Assembly (NCBI GenBank): GCA_013327885.1
Contig: JABUMY010000001.1
Location: forward strand, 496,001-560,000
DNA: 64,000 nucleotides
Reading direction: 5' to 3'
From: Flavisolibacter longurius
Lineage (GTDB): Bacteria; Bacteroidota; Bacteroidia; Chitinophagales; Chitinophagaceae
Part shown: positions 10,590-19,982 of the stretch, in pieces
How positions within the stretch are numbered: position 1 is the stretch's first letter
Layout of the letters: each line of letters begins with the position of its first letter
Notes under the pieces: model-generated
The model's input: only the letters and a program-made list of their open reading frames with translations
The model's database searches: none
Told to the model about the DNA's origin: nothing
Program-made: the position numbers and the translations under genes

Positions 10590-13500
10590 TTACTGCTTGT
10601 ACAATTTGAATGTACTTTCGGTGTTCCCGCCTGCCATCTTCAGCAGGTAAAGTCCACTGGCATAATTATTTGCCGAAATATCGATGCTCAGCTTTTGGGG
10701 AAAGCCTGTTGCCACTGTGCTGAATTCTTTCACCAACCGCCCCTTCGCATCGTAAAGCCTTGCCTGCACAGGGTTGTTTTTTTCCAACTGGTACAAGAGC
10801 GAAAAGGCGCCACTACCCGGGTTGGGATAAACCTGCCAGAGCAAAGCCTCTTCAAATGGCACCATGCGAACCGGCGAGTACTGGAAGGACCCATTCCTGT
10901 CCACGATCTTTAACCGGTAGTACCGGGCACCAAACTTATCTTGTTCGGCATCGGTAAAACTGTAGTCGCGAAGGCCGGCGAAATCTCCGGCACTTATCAC
11001 TTCCCCTATTTTTTCAAACCGGTTGGCCTGGGCTGCTTCTGGCCCCCTGGCCAGTTCTACCTCGTAACGGGCAACGTCAGTTTCGCTGCCAACTTTCCAT
11101 TGCAAAAGCACTGCTGTTCCCTGCCGTGTAGCAGTAAGGCTAATCATTTTTACAGGCAGCGGTGTCAGCCTGTCGGCACCACCACTGTTCAGCCAGAACT
11201 CGGAAAACGAAGCAGTTTTGAACTCCGCATAATAGCCTTTGTCAAACGGCACGATCGTCCGTTCCGATGGCGGGATAAATTTCCACAGCCCGCCAAGGTT
11301 GTCGGCAAGGGTGCCGTTCTCCTGCGACTTCGCCGGCGCCGTGTATTGTGTAATGCCCAGCTCATACGCACTGCTGGGTTGGTAGCAGGAAGGACAGCCA
11401 GTTGCTTTTAGTAGTGTATCAGCCTCTTTGTCCAAAAAATAATAGCGCACCCAGACAGAATCCGTGGGCATATTCTCTGCCTGGATGGTGAGGTTACGAT
11501 CGAGGTAATACTGGTTGCGGTCAAAACGCACAGCACCCGTATGCAAAAACGCTTGCACAGCGGTGGCACCCAAGTTTTGGTTTACCGGCTGTACCGATGC
11601 CATCAGTCCATTGCCGGCAATAAAATGCTGCCAGTTATTGCCCGCTACCGGCTGTGTTACCGGTGCTGTTTGGGTAAGCCCGTCAGCTATCCCAACGGGG
11701 TTGTCGTAGATATGAATATCATCAATGGCAATGCCTTCTCTTGTCACACCTTCATCGCTGGAAAGCACAAAGCGCAGGCGCAGGTTACTAACACCTGTTG
11801 GCAGGGCCTGTGTGGCCACATGCCAGTTGGTATAATTCTGCACACTCCAGTTTTCGCGGGGCGCCGCTTTGTTGTACCAGTTGGTGCCGCTGCCCGACGT
11901 GCCCAGTTTTTCCCAGGTGAGGCCATCGGAAGAATATTCCACCCAGGCCGCATCACAAAGAGCCGTGCCGCAATCTTCAATGTCCAAGGCCACACTAAAA
12001 CTTAAGGTGGGCTTGCTCATGCCTGCCAGGTTAAAGCAGGGCGAATAGAGGTAAGAAAGTTCCCGCTCGGTATAGGTCCCTTCCAGGTTGGTTTTCCAGG
12101 CTTTTGTTCTCGAAGCAGCACCTTTGATACGGCGGCTGTTTGGTGTTCCCCAAGCCCAACTGCTCCTGTTACCTTCTGCATAAAAATAGCCGTTGCTGCT
12201 TTCAAAGTTTTCGAGGTAAGGAAAGGAAGTCACAAGCGGTTGGTTGTAGATCACGACAGTGACGGTATCATTTACCCGGAAATTGTCTACTGGCAGATCA
12301 ACTATTGCCTCTACCGTATGCGGCCCAAGGGCCGAAAGGTCAGCGGTTGTATTGAAGGTGTAAGATTGTGTTGAACGGGCCGGCAGCGAAGCAATACTTT
12401 CCGAAACCCAGGCACCGCCATCGATACGGTAACGGACAGGCACACCTGTAATTGCTTGTGGCGACCCGTTGCGTACGCTGATTTGCACAGTGGCGGCGCC
12501 TGTTTGTCCGCAAGCATTTTTGGCCGGTGACAGGATGCTTTCCAGTTGTACATCCTGCTGCACCTGGTAGAGTCTTATGTCGTCAATTGTATAACCAGCA
12601 CCACCGGCTGTATCGGTTGCAGGCCAGATGCCCCATTGTCCCCAGCGTACGCCAAAACTGCTGGTAAAGTTCTGCCCATTGGCTGCCAGTATACCTGATA
12701 CCTCGATGCTTTTTGTTTGCTGAAACAAGTTGCCTGCTACCAACGAATCGAGGTTGAAGGCATTTACCCAGGCATCGGAATCGCTGCCCCGTATCCAAAC
12801 ACGGTTGGCAGGATTGGGTATCTGCCCGTGCTGACGAATCCGGAAGTCGAGGCGGACATCATGGGTCGTTGCGGAATAATTGCGCAGGTTATAAGTGCCG
12901 TACAGGTAATTCACATTGCCAAGGGCTACAAAGCGATTGGCATCAAGGGTAAAGGCCTGGCGGCCCGAAAAGGCAGTGCCTGAACCGGCAAAGGTGCGCA
13001 GCCGGCCAAAGGCGGTGCTGCGACTGAAATCATACCGTTCAGCACCACGAATGCCGGTAGTATCGCTTTGATAGGTTTCGGGTTCGGCAGCCTCCAGGTT
13101 ATCAACAAGATCGCTGGTGAGAGAAAGCGGCAGGTTTGCGATTTGCTGTACGTTGGTGCGCAGCGTGTCATTTCTTTTATTGGTATCACTTGCCTTCGTA
13201 ACATAGACAACCAGGTTATACTTTCCTGTAGCAGAGAGATCAGCCGGTGTGGCAAAAATGTGATCGTAGCTGGCACGGGCCGCTACCGGAACCGTTACCG
13301 TTTCTATAACCGGTGCCTGCCCGTTGATGCGGTAGGCAACCGTAAACGAGGCCGCCGGTGCATCATCAAGATTTTTGATCCGGACCCTGATCTTTTCGGT
13401 GTTACTTAATTCGGTACTTGTTTCTTTTCGGCCCGATCGGGGCGAAAGGATCGCATCAATTTTTATATCGTTATTCGAGATGGTCCCCGTACAGTTTCCA

Positions 13501-15920
13501 TTGGATGGGGTACGGGAAATAGCCCTTGCTCTTCGCCCGGGTTTGCCATCCAGCCTGGCCCTGACACTCACAAAATAAAGACTGTCTTTTGAGAGACCGC
13601 CCAACGTGTAGGCGGTGGCGTTAGTGGTAGCTACCGGTACCATTTCATCATTGCGCAACAGCATTACTTCGTAATCGGTGGCACCTGTCACGGTCGTCCA
13701 GGTAAGGGCAATATAATCTTCGCACTGAACGGGCGCCAGGGAAACAACCGGTGCTCCTAAAATAGAAAATGGCTGACTGGCAGAACGTTCATTACTGCCC
13801 GTTTTGGTGATGCGTACCCTTGCATTTGCTGACGTTATTGTGGGCACTGTCCAGGTATAAACGGTTCTTGCCACATCAACGGTTTCAACAGCCGACCAGG
13901 TAGCGCCGCCATCTGGGGAGAATTCCAGGATAGCCGTTCCCGTTAGGCCATCGCTGTCCCAACTGATCTTGGTGCTTTCTCCCGGCACTAGGGCTTCGCC
14001 GCCAAAAGGCGCCGTAAGGGTGAGATGAACCGGTACCGGATCGAAGGCAAGAAAATATTCCTGGCTGGCGGTGGTAACGGTTGAGCCTTTTACACGAAGG
14101 GTGTATTGACCAGCAACCGGTGTTGGAATGACAACCTGCTCCATGTTGTTGACATGATCGGCGCCGGTAACCGCCGGCCTGTCAAGTGCGGCCAGGGACG
14201 TATCCAGTACTAGCGGACGGATCACATTGCCCGCTGGGTCCACCACTTCCAGGTCAAGGTCGTGCACCAGGTTTTTTGTGCTGATGACCGAAGCAGGAAG
14301 ATCGTTCCAGTACAGCAAAACCTTAAGCCTTGCCGTGCCGGCCGGAACAGAGATGGTATGCGTTGCAATTGCCCCTTGCGTACTGTTGCCTGTAAAATAC
14401 TGTCCTTCTTCCAACGCTACTACGCTGCGCAATAAGTTCATGCTGCCAAAGCCATACATAAAATCGGGTCCGGCAGCGCCTCTTTCCGAAGCGCCATTGC
14501 AGAGCAGGGCTTTCATCAACCCGTTTTTTGGGTTTGTGCCATTGTGCAACTGACGGTACCGCTGGTAAATCAGGGCCAGTCCGCCACTGACAGCCGGTGC
14601 CGACATGCTGGTGCCGTTGTTGTTTTGGTAGGTATTGGTGGGCCAGGATGAGATCACGTTTTGTCCCATCGCCATGATCTCTGGCTTCAGCCTGCCGTCC
14701 AGCGCAGGCCCGCGGCTCGAAAAAGGTGCAATGGCGCCTGAATCATTGGTGGCGCCAACGGTTACAATATTTTTTGCCACCTGGTAGCCACCCAAAACGG
14801 TACGGTAACCGGCCGGGTAAGGCGGACAGTTTGCGTTGCCGCTGTTGCCTGCAGAGAATACATGCAGGAGAGAGGGATTGTCCAGCATCTGCTGGTCAAG
14901 AATGCGTGAGGTAAGATCGTAGGTGCCGTGGTACTCACATTCGATGATATTGCCATAGGAGTTGTTGGTGATCACCATACCATAATCCTGTATGTAAGTG
15001 GTGGCGTTTTCAACAATGCCGCTAAACGAATGGCTGATGATGCTGGCCTTAGGAGCAAAGCCGCGGTACAATTCGTTGATAACGCCGGCACCGGCCATGA
15101 TGCCTGCGGTATGTACACCATGTGCATTAAACGGTGAAGCATTGTGGTTGATCAGCCGGCCCGAAAAATCGGCATGCGCCTGCAGGTCAGCATTGTCGCC
15201 ATGGCCAATGGCAACACCTTCACCCGTTAGCCCGCGGCCGCCGGCTACTACTGGCGCAATAAGCGGTGCTGCCTTTGCAGCAGCGAGGCTGTTGTCGTTC
15301 AGCGGTTGGTCTTTTGGCGGGGCTGCCTGGATAAATTCAACAAAAGGCAGGGCGGCAATTTCGTTGATGCGATCCTGTGCGATGTGCAAACCAATAATGC
15401 GATAGGCAATATGGTTGGTAGCAATAACATCAACTCCAAGTTTAGACAACTCTTGCAGCACCAAATCTGCTTCGAGGGTTTTGTAAAACGATAACCAAAG
15501 ATCGACCGTGCCGGCCGTTTTCACTGCCCAGGAAGGAAGCTTTCCCTTCGCCAGTTGATGCGGCATTTTTTGTTGCGGTGTCAACGGGAAGATGGCGCTG
15601 GCTTTCACTGTGCGTAACAGTTGCGCCGATGGGAGGTTACGAATGGCAGCGATGAATGCATTTTGAGGAAGGTAATCCAACAGGGTAATGCCCGATGCCT
15701 GTAGCTTTTCTTTTTCGGCCGTTGTCGGGAGCGCATCAAACCTGATGACGGCAAACGCCGACCCGGCAAAACGGGGAGCGGTCCTGGCAAACGAATCAAG
15801 TAATTGTGTTGAAATATTGCCTTTGGGCTGAACAGGGCCGGTGCGTAAATAAACAGGTTGCGAAAACAGCGAAGTAGTGAACAGCAAAAAGAAGAATAAG
15901 AGGAGTCGGTTTCTGGGCAT
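10590..15920 (-). CDS. Giant subtilisin-family (S8) peptidase with T9SS type A sorting domain
   Basis: The 1,776-residue protein starts at MPRNRLLLFFFLLFTTSLFSQ, a signal peptide; a 13-residue upstream extension is less likely. Residues about 225-480 are an S8 peptidase: Asp about D242 in AIGHGDNADLQ, His H267 in NAHGVHTAG, oxyanion Asn in FSAGNSGN, Ser S438 in NGTSMSAPAVSGG. The Asp sits in GHGDNAD rather than the usual D-[ST]-G. Then come a proprotein-convertase-like beta domain, a fibronectin-III-like domain, CARDB-like segments, and a MAM/cleaved-adhesin-like segment (YLENFESSNGYFYAEG). The last 80 residues are a type A sorting domain (QVYPNPGSGAFSLLYQL ... GLYLLKM). It should be exported by Sec, then T9SS, to the cell surface or medium. 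Substrate unknown. Confidence 0.92.
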   Translation of the reverse strand: MPRNRLLLFFFLLFTTSLFSQPVYLRTGPVQPKGNISTQLLDSFARTAPRFAGSAFAVIRFDALPTTAEKEKLQASGITLLDYLPQNAFIAAIRNLPSAQLLRTVKASAIFPLTPQQKMPHQLAKGKLPSWAVKTAGTVDLWLSFYKTLEADLVLQELSKLGVDVIATNHIAYRIIGLHIAQDRINEIAALPFVEFIQAAPPKDQPLNDNSLAAAKAAPLIAPVVAGGRGLTGEGVAIGHGDNADLQAHADFSGRLINHNASPFNAHGVHTAGIMAGAGVINELYRGFAPKASIISHSFSGIVENATTYIQDYGMVITNNSYGNIIECEYHGTYDLTSRILDQQMLDNPSLLHVFSAGNSGNANCPPYPAGYRTVLGGYQVAKNIVTVGATNDSGAIAPFSSRGPALDGRLKPEIMAMGQNVISSWPTNTYQNNNGTSMSAPAVSGGLALIYQRYRQLHNGTNPKNGLMKALLCNGASERGAAGPDFMYGFGSMNLLRSVVALEEGQYFTGNSTQGAIATHTISVPAGTARLKVLLYWNDLPASVISTKNLVHDLDLEVVDPAGNVIRPLVLDTSLAALDRPAVTGADHVNNMEQVVIPTPVAGQYTLRVKGSTVTTASQEYFLAFDPVPVHLTLTAPFGGEALVPGESTKISWDSDGLTGTAILEFSPDGGATWSAVETVDVARTVYTWTVPTITSANARVRITKTGSNERSASQPFSILGAPVVSLAPVQCEDYIALTWTTVTGATDYEVMLLRNDEMVPVATTNATAYTLGGLSKDSLYFVSVRARLDGKPGRRARAISRTPSNGNCTGTISNNDIKIDAILSPRSGRKETSTELSNTEKIRVRIKNLDDAPAASFTVAYRINGQAPVIETVTVPVAARASYDHIFATPADLSATGKYNLVVYVTKASDTNKRNDTLRTNVQQIANLPLSLTSDLVDNLEAAEPETYQSDTTGIRGAERYDFSRSTAFGRLRTFAGSGTAFSGRQAFTLDANRFVALGNVNYLYGTYNLRNYSATTHDVRLDFRIRQHGQIPNPANRVWIRGSDSDAWVNAFNLDSLVAGNLFQQTKSIEVSGILAANGQNFTSSFGVRWGQWGIWPATDTAGGAGYTIDDIRLYQVQQDVQLESILSPAKNACGQTGAATVQISVRNGSPQAITGVPVRYRIDGGAWVSESIASLPARSTQSYTFNTTADLSALGPHTVEAIVDLPVDNFRVNDTVTVVIYNQPLVTSFPYLENFESSNGYFYAEGNRSSWAWGTPNSRRIKGAASRTKAWKTNLEGTYTERELSYLYSPCFNLAGMSKPTLSFSVALDIEDCGTALCDAAWVEYSSDGLTWEKLGTSGSGTNWYNKAAPRENWSVQNYTNWHVATQALPTGVSNLRLRFVLSSDEGVTREGIAIDDIHIYDNPVGIADGLTQTAPVTQPVAGNNWQHFIAGNGLMASVQPVNQNLGATAVQAFLHTGAVRFDRNQYYLDRNLTIQAENMPTDSVWVRYYFLDKEADTLLKATGCPSCYQPSSAYELGITQYTAPAKSQENGTLADNLGGLWKFIPPSERTIVPFDKGYYAEFKTASFSEFWLNSGGADRLTPLPVKMISLTATRQGTAVLLQWKVGSETDVARYEVELARGPEAAQANRFEKIGEVISAGDFAGLRDYSFTDAEQDKFGARYYRLKIVDRNGSFQYSPVRMVPFEEALLWQVYPNPGSGAFSLLYQLEKNNPVQARLYDAKGRLVKEFSTVATGFPQKLSIDISANNYASGLYLLKMAGGNTESTFKLYKQ

Positions 15921-16135
15921 GCATTGGATTTCTTGGCCTAAAATAACAAAGAAAACCAATACAATTTGGTTAGAAGCAGAGGGACCGAAATTTAAAACTA
16001 TCCTGCTGCTGCAAAAATTTTCCTTGCTTAAAACTGATGCTTTCTGAAGCAGATAGAAGCTAACGAAACAAAGCGGCAGTGTTCATCTTTCATGACTGAA
16101 AAAATCATAGCGTACGCAAATCAGTAGTGAGCAAA

Positions 16136-17206
16136 CTATCTTCCCCCAGTAATGAGGCTATAAAATCCCGGTGTGTACTTTTTTAAGGAACGGGCTATTA
16201 ATAGGCCTAGCAAAATGGTAATCGTAGGCACAAGAAAATAATTTAGCAACGATACCGCATCTGATGTTCCGGTAACAAAAAACATCCCTTTTTTGATCAT
16301 CGTTAATACTGGTTCGTGAAAGGCGTAAATGAAAAAAGAAGCCGAAGCAAGCAGCAAAAGAAATTTATGCGGACTTGTTTTGTTTTTCATCAGGAGGTCA
16401 TAAGCGCACCAGTAAGAAGCCATTCCTGTTAGGACCGTGGTTTTGTGCAGTAAAAACAGCGCATAGGTTTCTTCCGGTTCCTGGTAGGTAAGAATCGTTT
16501 TTATCGTAACAAGGGTAAGCCAGAGGGCGGGAAAGATCCAGTACCAGCTCTTGTCCCGTTTTTTTAGCAACAACTCTTTTTTATGAATGGCCAGGTAGGC
16601 GCCAAAGCAAAAGAAAAGCACGGCATCTCTTTTCAGGACTACAAAGCTGAAGTCAACCACCTCGAGATAGATGACCGCTAAAATAAGGAGCGGCAGTACC
16701 CGCAAATATTTCAATACCCAAAAGATAACGGGCGAAAATGCTACCAGGATAACGAGGTTGCGAACAAACCAAAGCTGGTAGGGAATGGGGTCAAGAAGAA
16801 GGGTATGGATGATCTCTGAAAATGAAAAATCTTCAATCAGTTTGTTGTTGAAAAATTTCCGGGCCTGTGGAATTTGCTGAAGGGCAAAAAAGAAAAACAA
16901 GCCCCAGGCCGACCAAAGCAGGTAAGGCACCACCAATGATTTTCCCCGTTTGCGAAACTTGGGAATAAATTCACCAAACCGCCCTGTAATGCGCTGAAAA
17001 AAAAGGTAGCCCGAGATGATAAAGAAAACCGGAACAGTGATTCTTGTGATGCCCTGTCCGAAAAAATGCTGGATAAAAACATTGTAGTTGTAATCGATCT
17101 CGCCGGAACTGTATCGCAATGAAAGATTAGAAGAGTGGTGAAAAGCGACTAGTACCATGGAAATGGACGAGATGATCCTCATTTTGGTACTTACATATAA
17201 ATTCAT
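16136..17206 (-). CDS. Acyltransferase family 3 membrane protein
   Basis: A 356-residue integral membrane protein with about ten hydrophobic segments, in the acyltransferase-3 (OafA/NodX/YrhL) family. The first membrane segment carries MVLVAFHHSSNL, fitting the conserved His early in the family, and FFIISGYLFFQRI is a typical second-segment motif. Members move acetyl or other acyl groups across the inner membrane onto sugars of lipopolysaccharide or exopolysaccharide. Substrate is not predictable here. It is divergent from the MFS gene at 17463, and no glycosyltransferase cluster is near. Confidence 0.85.
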   Translation of the reverse strand: MNLYVSTKMRIISSISMVLVAFHHSSNLSLRYSSGEIDYNYNVFIQHFFGQGITRITVPVFFIISGYLFFQRITGRFGEFIPKFRKRGKSLVVPYLLWSAWGLFFFFALQQIPQARKFFNNKLIEDFSFSEIIHTLLLDPIPYQLWFVRNLVILVAFSPVIFWVLKYLRVLPLLILAVIYLEVVDFSFVVLKRDAVLFFCFGAYLAIHKKELLLKKRDKSWYWIFPALWLTLVTIKTILTYQEPEETYALFLLHKTTVLTGMASYWCAYDLLMKNKTSPHKFLLLLASASFFIYAFHEPVLTMIKKGMFFVTGTSDAVSLLNYFLVPTITILLGLLIARSLKKYTPGFYSLITGGR

Positions 17207-17462
17207 CCAAGCGTTAGTTTAATAAAATTTCGGGTAGCAGATTGGTTTAGCGCTGCCAATATAATAAACGATTGGAAAGGTGCGGAATAGTTTCTTCACG
17301 GCAATGAAACGCTAACCGGTTTTATGCCATGCATCGTAAACTATTTTGTTTGTTAGGAGAGCACCTTCAACCCGCACCGTTCAAAACAGATACCGACCTT
17401 CTGCTTCTTATTCTTTTGCCGCCACTCCAAAAAACACCACTTTTGCAGCTTAGATTTTTTTT

Positions 17463-18704
17463 ATGCCAAAGAACCGCAACGCTGCCATCGGCTTTATTTT
17501 CGTGACGCTGCTGATCGATGTTATTGGCTTTGGTATTATCATTCCCGTAATGCCCGACCTCATACGGGAACTGGGCCACGTAGACCTGAGCCATGCTTCC
17601 CGCATCGGCGGCTGGCTCCTGTTTTCCTTTGCCATTACGCAGTTTTTGTTTTCGCCGCTGGTGGGTAATCTCAGCGATCAGTATGGCCGCAGGCCTGTGC
17701 TGCTGGCCTCCCTCTTCGGCTTTGCCATCGATTATATTTTCCTTGCCTTTGCACCAACGCTTGCCTGGCTTTTTGTTGGCCGCATCGTTGCCGGTATCAC
17801 CGGCGCCAGCATGACCACCGCTGCTGCGTATATCGCTGACATTAGCACACCAGAGAACCGGGCCAAAAACTTTGGCCTTATTGGTGCTGCGTTTGGATTG
17901 GGTTTTATCATTGGCCCGGCCATCGGTGGCCTGCTGGGTGGCTTTGGCACCAGGGTGCCGTTTATGGTGGCGGCCGGTCTTTGCCTGCTTAATTTTTTGT
18001 ACGGCTATTTTATTCTTCCCGAATCCCTTCAGAAAGAGAACCGCCGACCCTTTCAATGGATGCGTGCTATACCCGGTGTCAGCCTGCTGAAGTTGCGACG
18101 CTATCCTTCGCTGGCAGCCCTGGTGGTTGCGCTCTTCCTGGTGTATACCGGTTCGCATGCGGTGCACAGCAACTGGAGCTTTTTTGCCATTGAACGCTTC
18201 CGTTGGAGTCCGGGAATGATTGGTTTGTCTCTGGCCGCGGTGGGGCTTTTGGTGGGTGCGGTACAAGGCGGGCTGACAAGGGTAGTCAATCCAAAACTGG
18301 GTAACGAAAAAAGTATCTACACCGGGCTGGCGCTGTATGCACTGGGTATGTTGTTGTTTGCGTTTGCCACGCAAAGCTGGATGATGTTTGTATTCCTGGT
18401 GCCTTATTGCCTGGGTGGCATTTGCAACCCGGCCTTGCAGGCTATCATGGCTGGTGCCGTTCCGTCAAACGAACAGGGTGAACTGCAAGGATCCTTGACA
18501 GGGCTGATGAGTCTTACTTCCATCATTGGCCCGCCGGTAATGACAAATGTGTTTGCTTATTTCACCGGCAAGGCGGCACCGGTTTATTTTCCCGGGGCGC
18601 CGTTTCTTCTTGGTGCCCTGTTTATGATTGCCAGTGCCATCATTGCTTACATTGCCCTGCATAAAAAAGCCGTTCAGCCTGCACCGGCGCAACCTACCGT
18701 TTAG
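17463..18704 (+). CDS. MFS exporter, TCR/Tet (DHA1) family
   Basis: A 413-residue transporter with 12 predicted membrane helices. It has MFS motif A ([16 protein letters not shown]) after helix 2 and the antiporter motif C region ([18 protein letters not shown]) in helix 5, which mark drug:H+ antiporters of the DHA1/TetA-like group. Such proteins are common chromosomal efflux carriers in Bacteroidota, and the sequence alone does not show tetracycline resistance. The ATG of [10 protein letters not shown] directly precedes the first helix. It converges with the L,D-transpeptidase gene, with only 12 bases between stop codons. Confidence 0.88.
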   Translation: MPKNRNAAIGFIFVTLLIDVIGFGIIIPVMPDLIRELGHVDLSHASRIGGWLLFSFAITQFLFSPLVGNLSDQYGRRPVLLASLFGFAIDYIFLAFAPTLAWLFVGRIVAGITGASMTTAAAYIADISTPENRAKNFGLIGAAFGLGFIIGPAIGGLLGGFGTRVPFMVAAGLCLLNFLYGYFILPESLQKENRRPFQWMRAIPGVSLLKLRRYPSLAALVVALFLVYTGSHAVHSNWSFFAIERFRWSPGMIGLSLAAVGLLVGAVQGGLTRVVNPKLGNEKSIYTGLALYALGMLLFAFATQSWMMFVFLVPYCLGGICNPALQAIMAGAVPSNEQGELQGSLTGLMSLTSIIGPPVMTNVFAYFTGKAAPVYFPGAPFLLGALFMIASAIIAYIALHKKAVQPAPAQPTV

Positions 18705-18716
18705 AAGTGTACGTAG

Positions 18717-19358
18717 TTATTGGTAGATCCAAAGCATAACCGGCTTTTCTTGTGTTTCAATAAGAGCGGAAAGCTTGTCGAGAAAGGCATACGTTACCAT
18801 GGGGCAGCCCAAACTGTTGACAATGGGAAAGGGTTCGGTCTCCTTTTCCGGTACAGCGCTGTAACCGTGTAACACAACGTAACGTTGGTAGGCATTGGAG
18901 TTGCTGCTGTCCAGCCCATGCAACTTATATGCTTTGCCAAACGATCCCATATAAGCCTTGCCTATCTTATAGCGGCCAAGGGATGAGCAACCACCTCCCG
19001 GTTCGTTTGAGAACACAGGCTCCGGCTGAAAAGCTGTGTTGCAACTTCCGTGGGAAACCAATGCGGCAGCGCTTATGGTATCCTGTATGAAGTCATACAC
19101 AAAAAATCGGTTCCTGCCGCTGGGCAGCCGCATGTCTATCAAAAAAGCCACTTCCGTGGATAGTCCATTCTGCCGGGCATATTGCCTGCCGGCCGATGCT
19201 TTTTTCTGTAACTGTTGAAAATAGGGTGGCGCCGGATTTGTTGCAGCAGTAACAGCCGGCGAAGGTTTACCAGAAGGAGCTTTTTGTTTCTGACTAAAAT
19301 AGAAGATAGCTGAAAGGGTCACCAGGAAAAGTGCCGATAATAAAAGCAATCGTTTCAT
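18717..19358 (-). CDS. Murein L,D-transpeptidase catalytic-domain protein (YkuD_2 type)
   Basis: A 213-residue protein with an N-terminal hydrophobic segment (MKRLLLLSALFLVTLSAIFYF) that acts as signal peptide or anchor. The catalytic region has H164 in VVLHGYSA and nucleophile C185 in NSLGCPMV, the YkuD-like H...SxGC pattern of the murein L,D-transpeptidase catalytic domain family. Additional cysteines occur at SHGSCN and GGGCSSLG. It is expected to act on peptidoglycan peptides or lipoprotein attachment in the periplasm; the actual reaction is unproven for this subfamily. Confidence 0.85.
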   Translation of the reverse strand: MKRLLLLSALFLVTLSAIFYFSQKQKAPSGKPSPAVTAATNPAPPYFQQLQKKASAGRQYARQNGLSTEVAFLIDMRLPSGRNRFFVYDFIQDTISAAALVSHGSCNTAFQPEPVFSNEPGGGCSSLGRYKIGKAYMGSFGKAYKLHGLDSSNSNAYQRYVVLHGYSAVPEKETEPFPIVNSLGCPMVTYAFLDKLSALIETQEKPVMLWIYQ

Positions 19359-19399
19359 GCAACTATGATGCGGAGTGCTTTATTTTTTCATAGATCTCA

Positions 19400-19981
19400 C
19401 TAGAAGCGGATGGTAGTGCCGAGCAGAATTGACGTTAGTGTTCCAGTTTCGGAGGGGATTTCCATGTATTTATTTTCTTTTAACTGGTAGCCGGTGACTT
19501 CTTTTGTTTCGGGGTTAACAATCCAATATTCCCTAACGCCGCTTTTTTCGTAGGCTTCCTTTTTATTTTTTGTGTCAAGCTTTTCAGACCCAGGCGACAG
19601 AACTTCAACTACGAGGTCAGGAACACCTTTTATCTTATCTTGAATAATACCCATCCTGCTTTTCTGAATAAAAACGATATCAGGCTGGAAAATATTGGTA
19701 TCGTTAAGTTGCACATCAACAGGAGCAAACAAAACCTCTCCCAGGATATTTGCCTTCACGTGTTTTTCAAGTTCAAACGAAATTTTCTTTACCAGGAGCT
19801 GGTGTTTTGGTGTGGGTGCAGGTGACATAATCAGTTGATTGTTGATAACCTCTGCCAGCGTGCCTTCCGGCAGGCTCTCAAACACTTCCATAATCGTTCG
19901 GGGCGGCGTCTGGATCATAACCTCTTTTTTTAAAATTACGCTTTTTCCTCCCAAAGGAAATTCAACTGTGGCGAATGGCAC
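19400..19981 (-). CDS. Uma2-family (DUF820) PD-(D/E)XK nuclease-like protein
   Basis: A 193-residue Uma2/DUF820 protein. Family signatures are LAEVINNQLIMSPAPTPKHQ at the start, FQPDIVFI in the middle and PDLVVEVLSPGSEKLDTKNK, where Asp, Glu and Lys form the predicted PD-(D/E)XK metal site, followed by YEKSGVREYWIVNPETKEV. Biochemical function of the family is unknown. Start is uncertain: the ATG at 19981 directly abuts the stop of the YaiO-like gene (19983), while an internal ATG at 19918 (MIQTPPRTIMEVFE) also fits. Close spacing suggests co-transcription with the upstream genes, though Uma2 genes are often solitary. Confidence 0.85.
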   Translation of the reverse strand: MPFATVEFPLGGKSVILKKEVMIQTPPRTIMEVFESLPEGTLAEVINNQLIMSPAPTPKHQLLVKKISFELEKHVKANILGEVLFAPVDVQLNDTNIFQPDIVFIQKSRMGIIQDKIKGVPDLVVEVLSPGSEKLDTKNKKEAYEKSGVREYWIVNPETKEVTGYQLKENKYMEIPSETGTLTSILLGTTIRF

Positions 19982-19982
19982 T

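Noticed and set aside
17463-18704. MFS gene as a tetracycline-resistance determinant
   Set aside because: The TetA-like motifs occur in many chromosomal exporters; no mobile-element context or close specific feature supports resistance.
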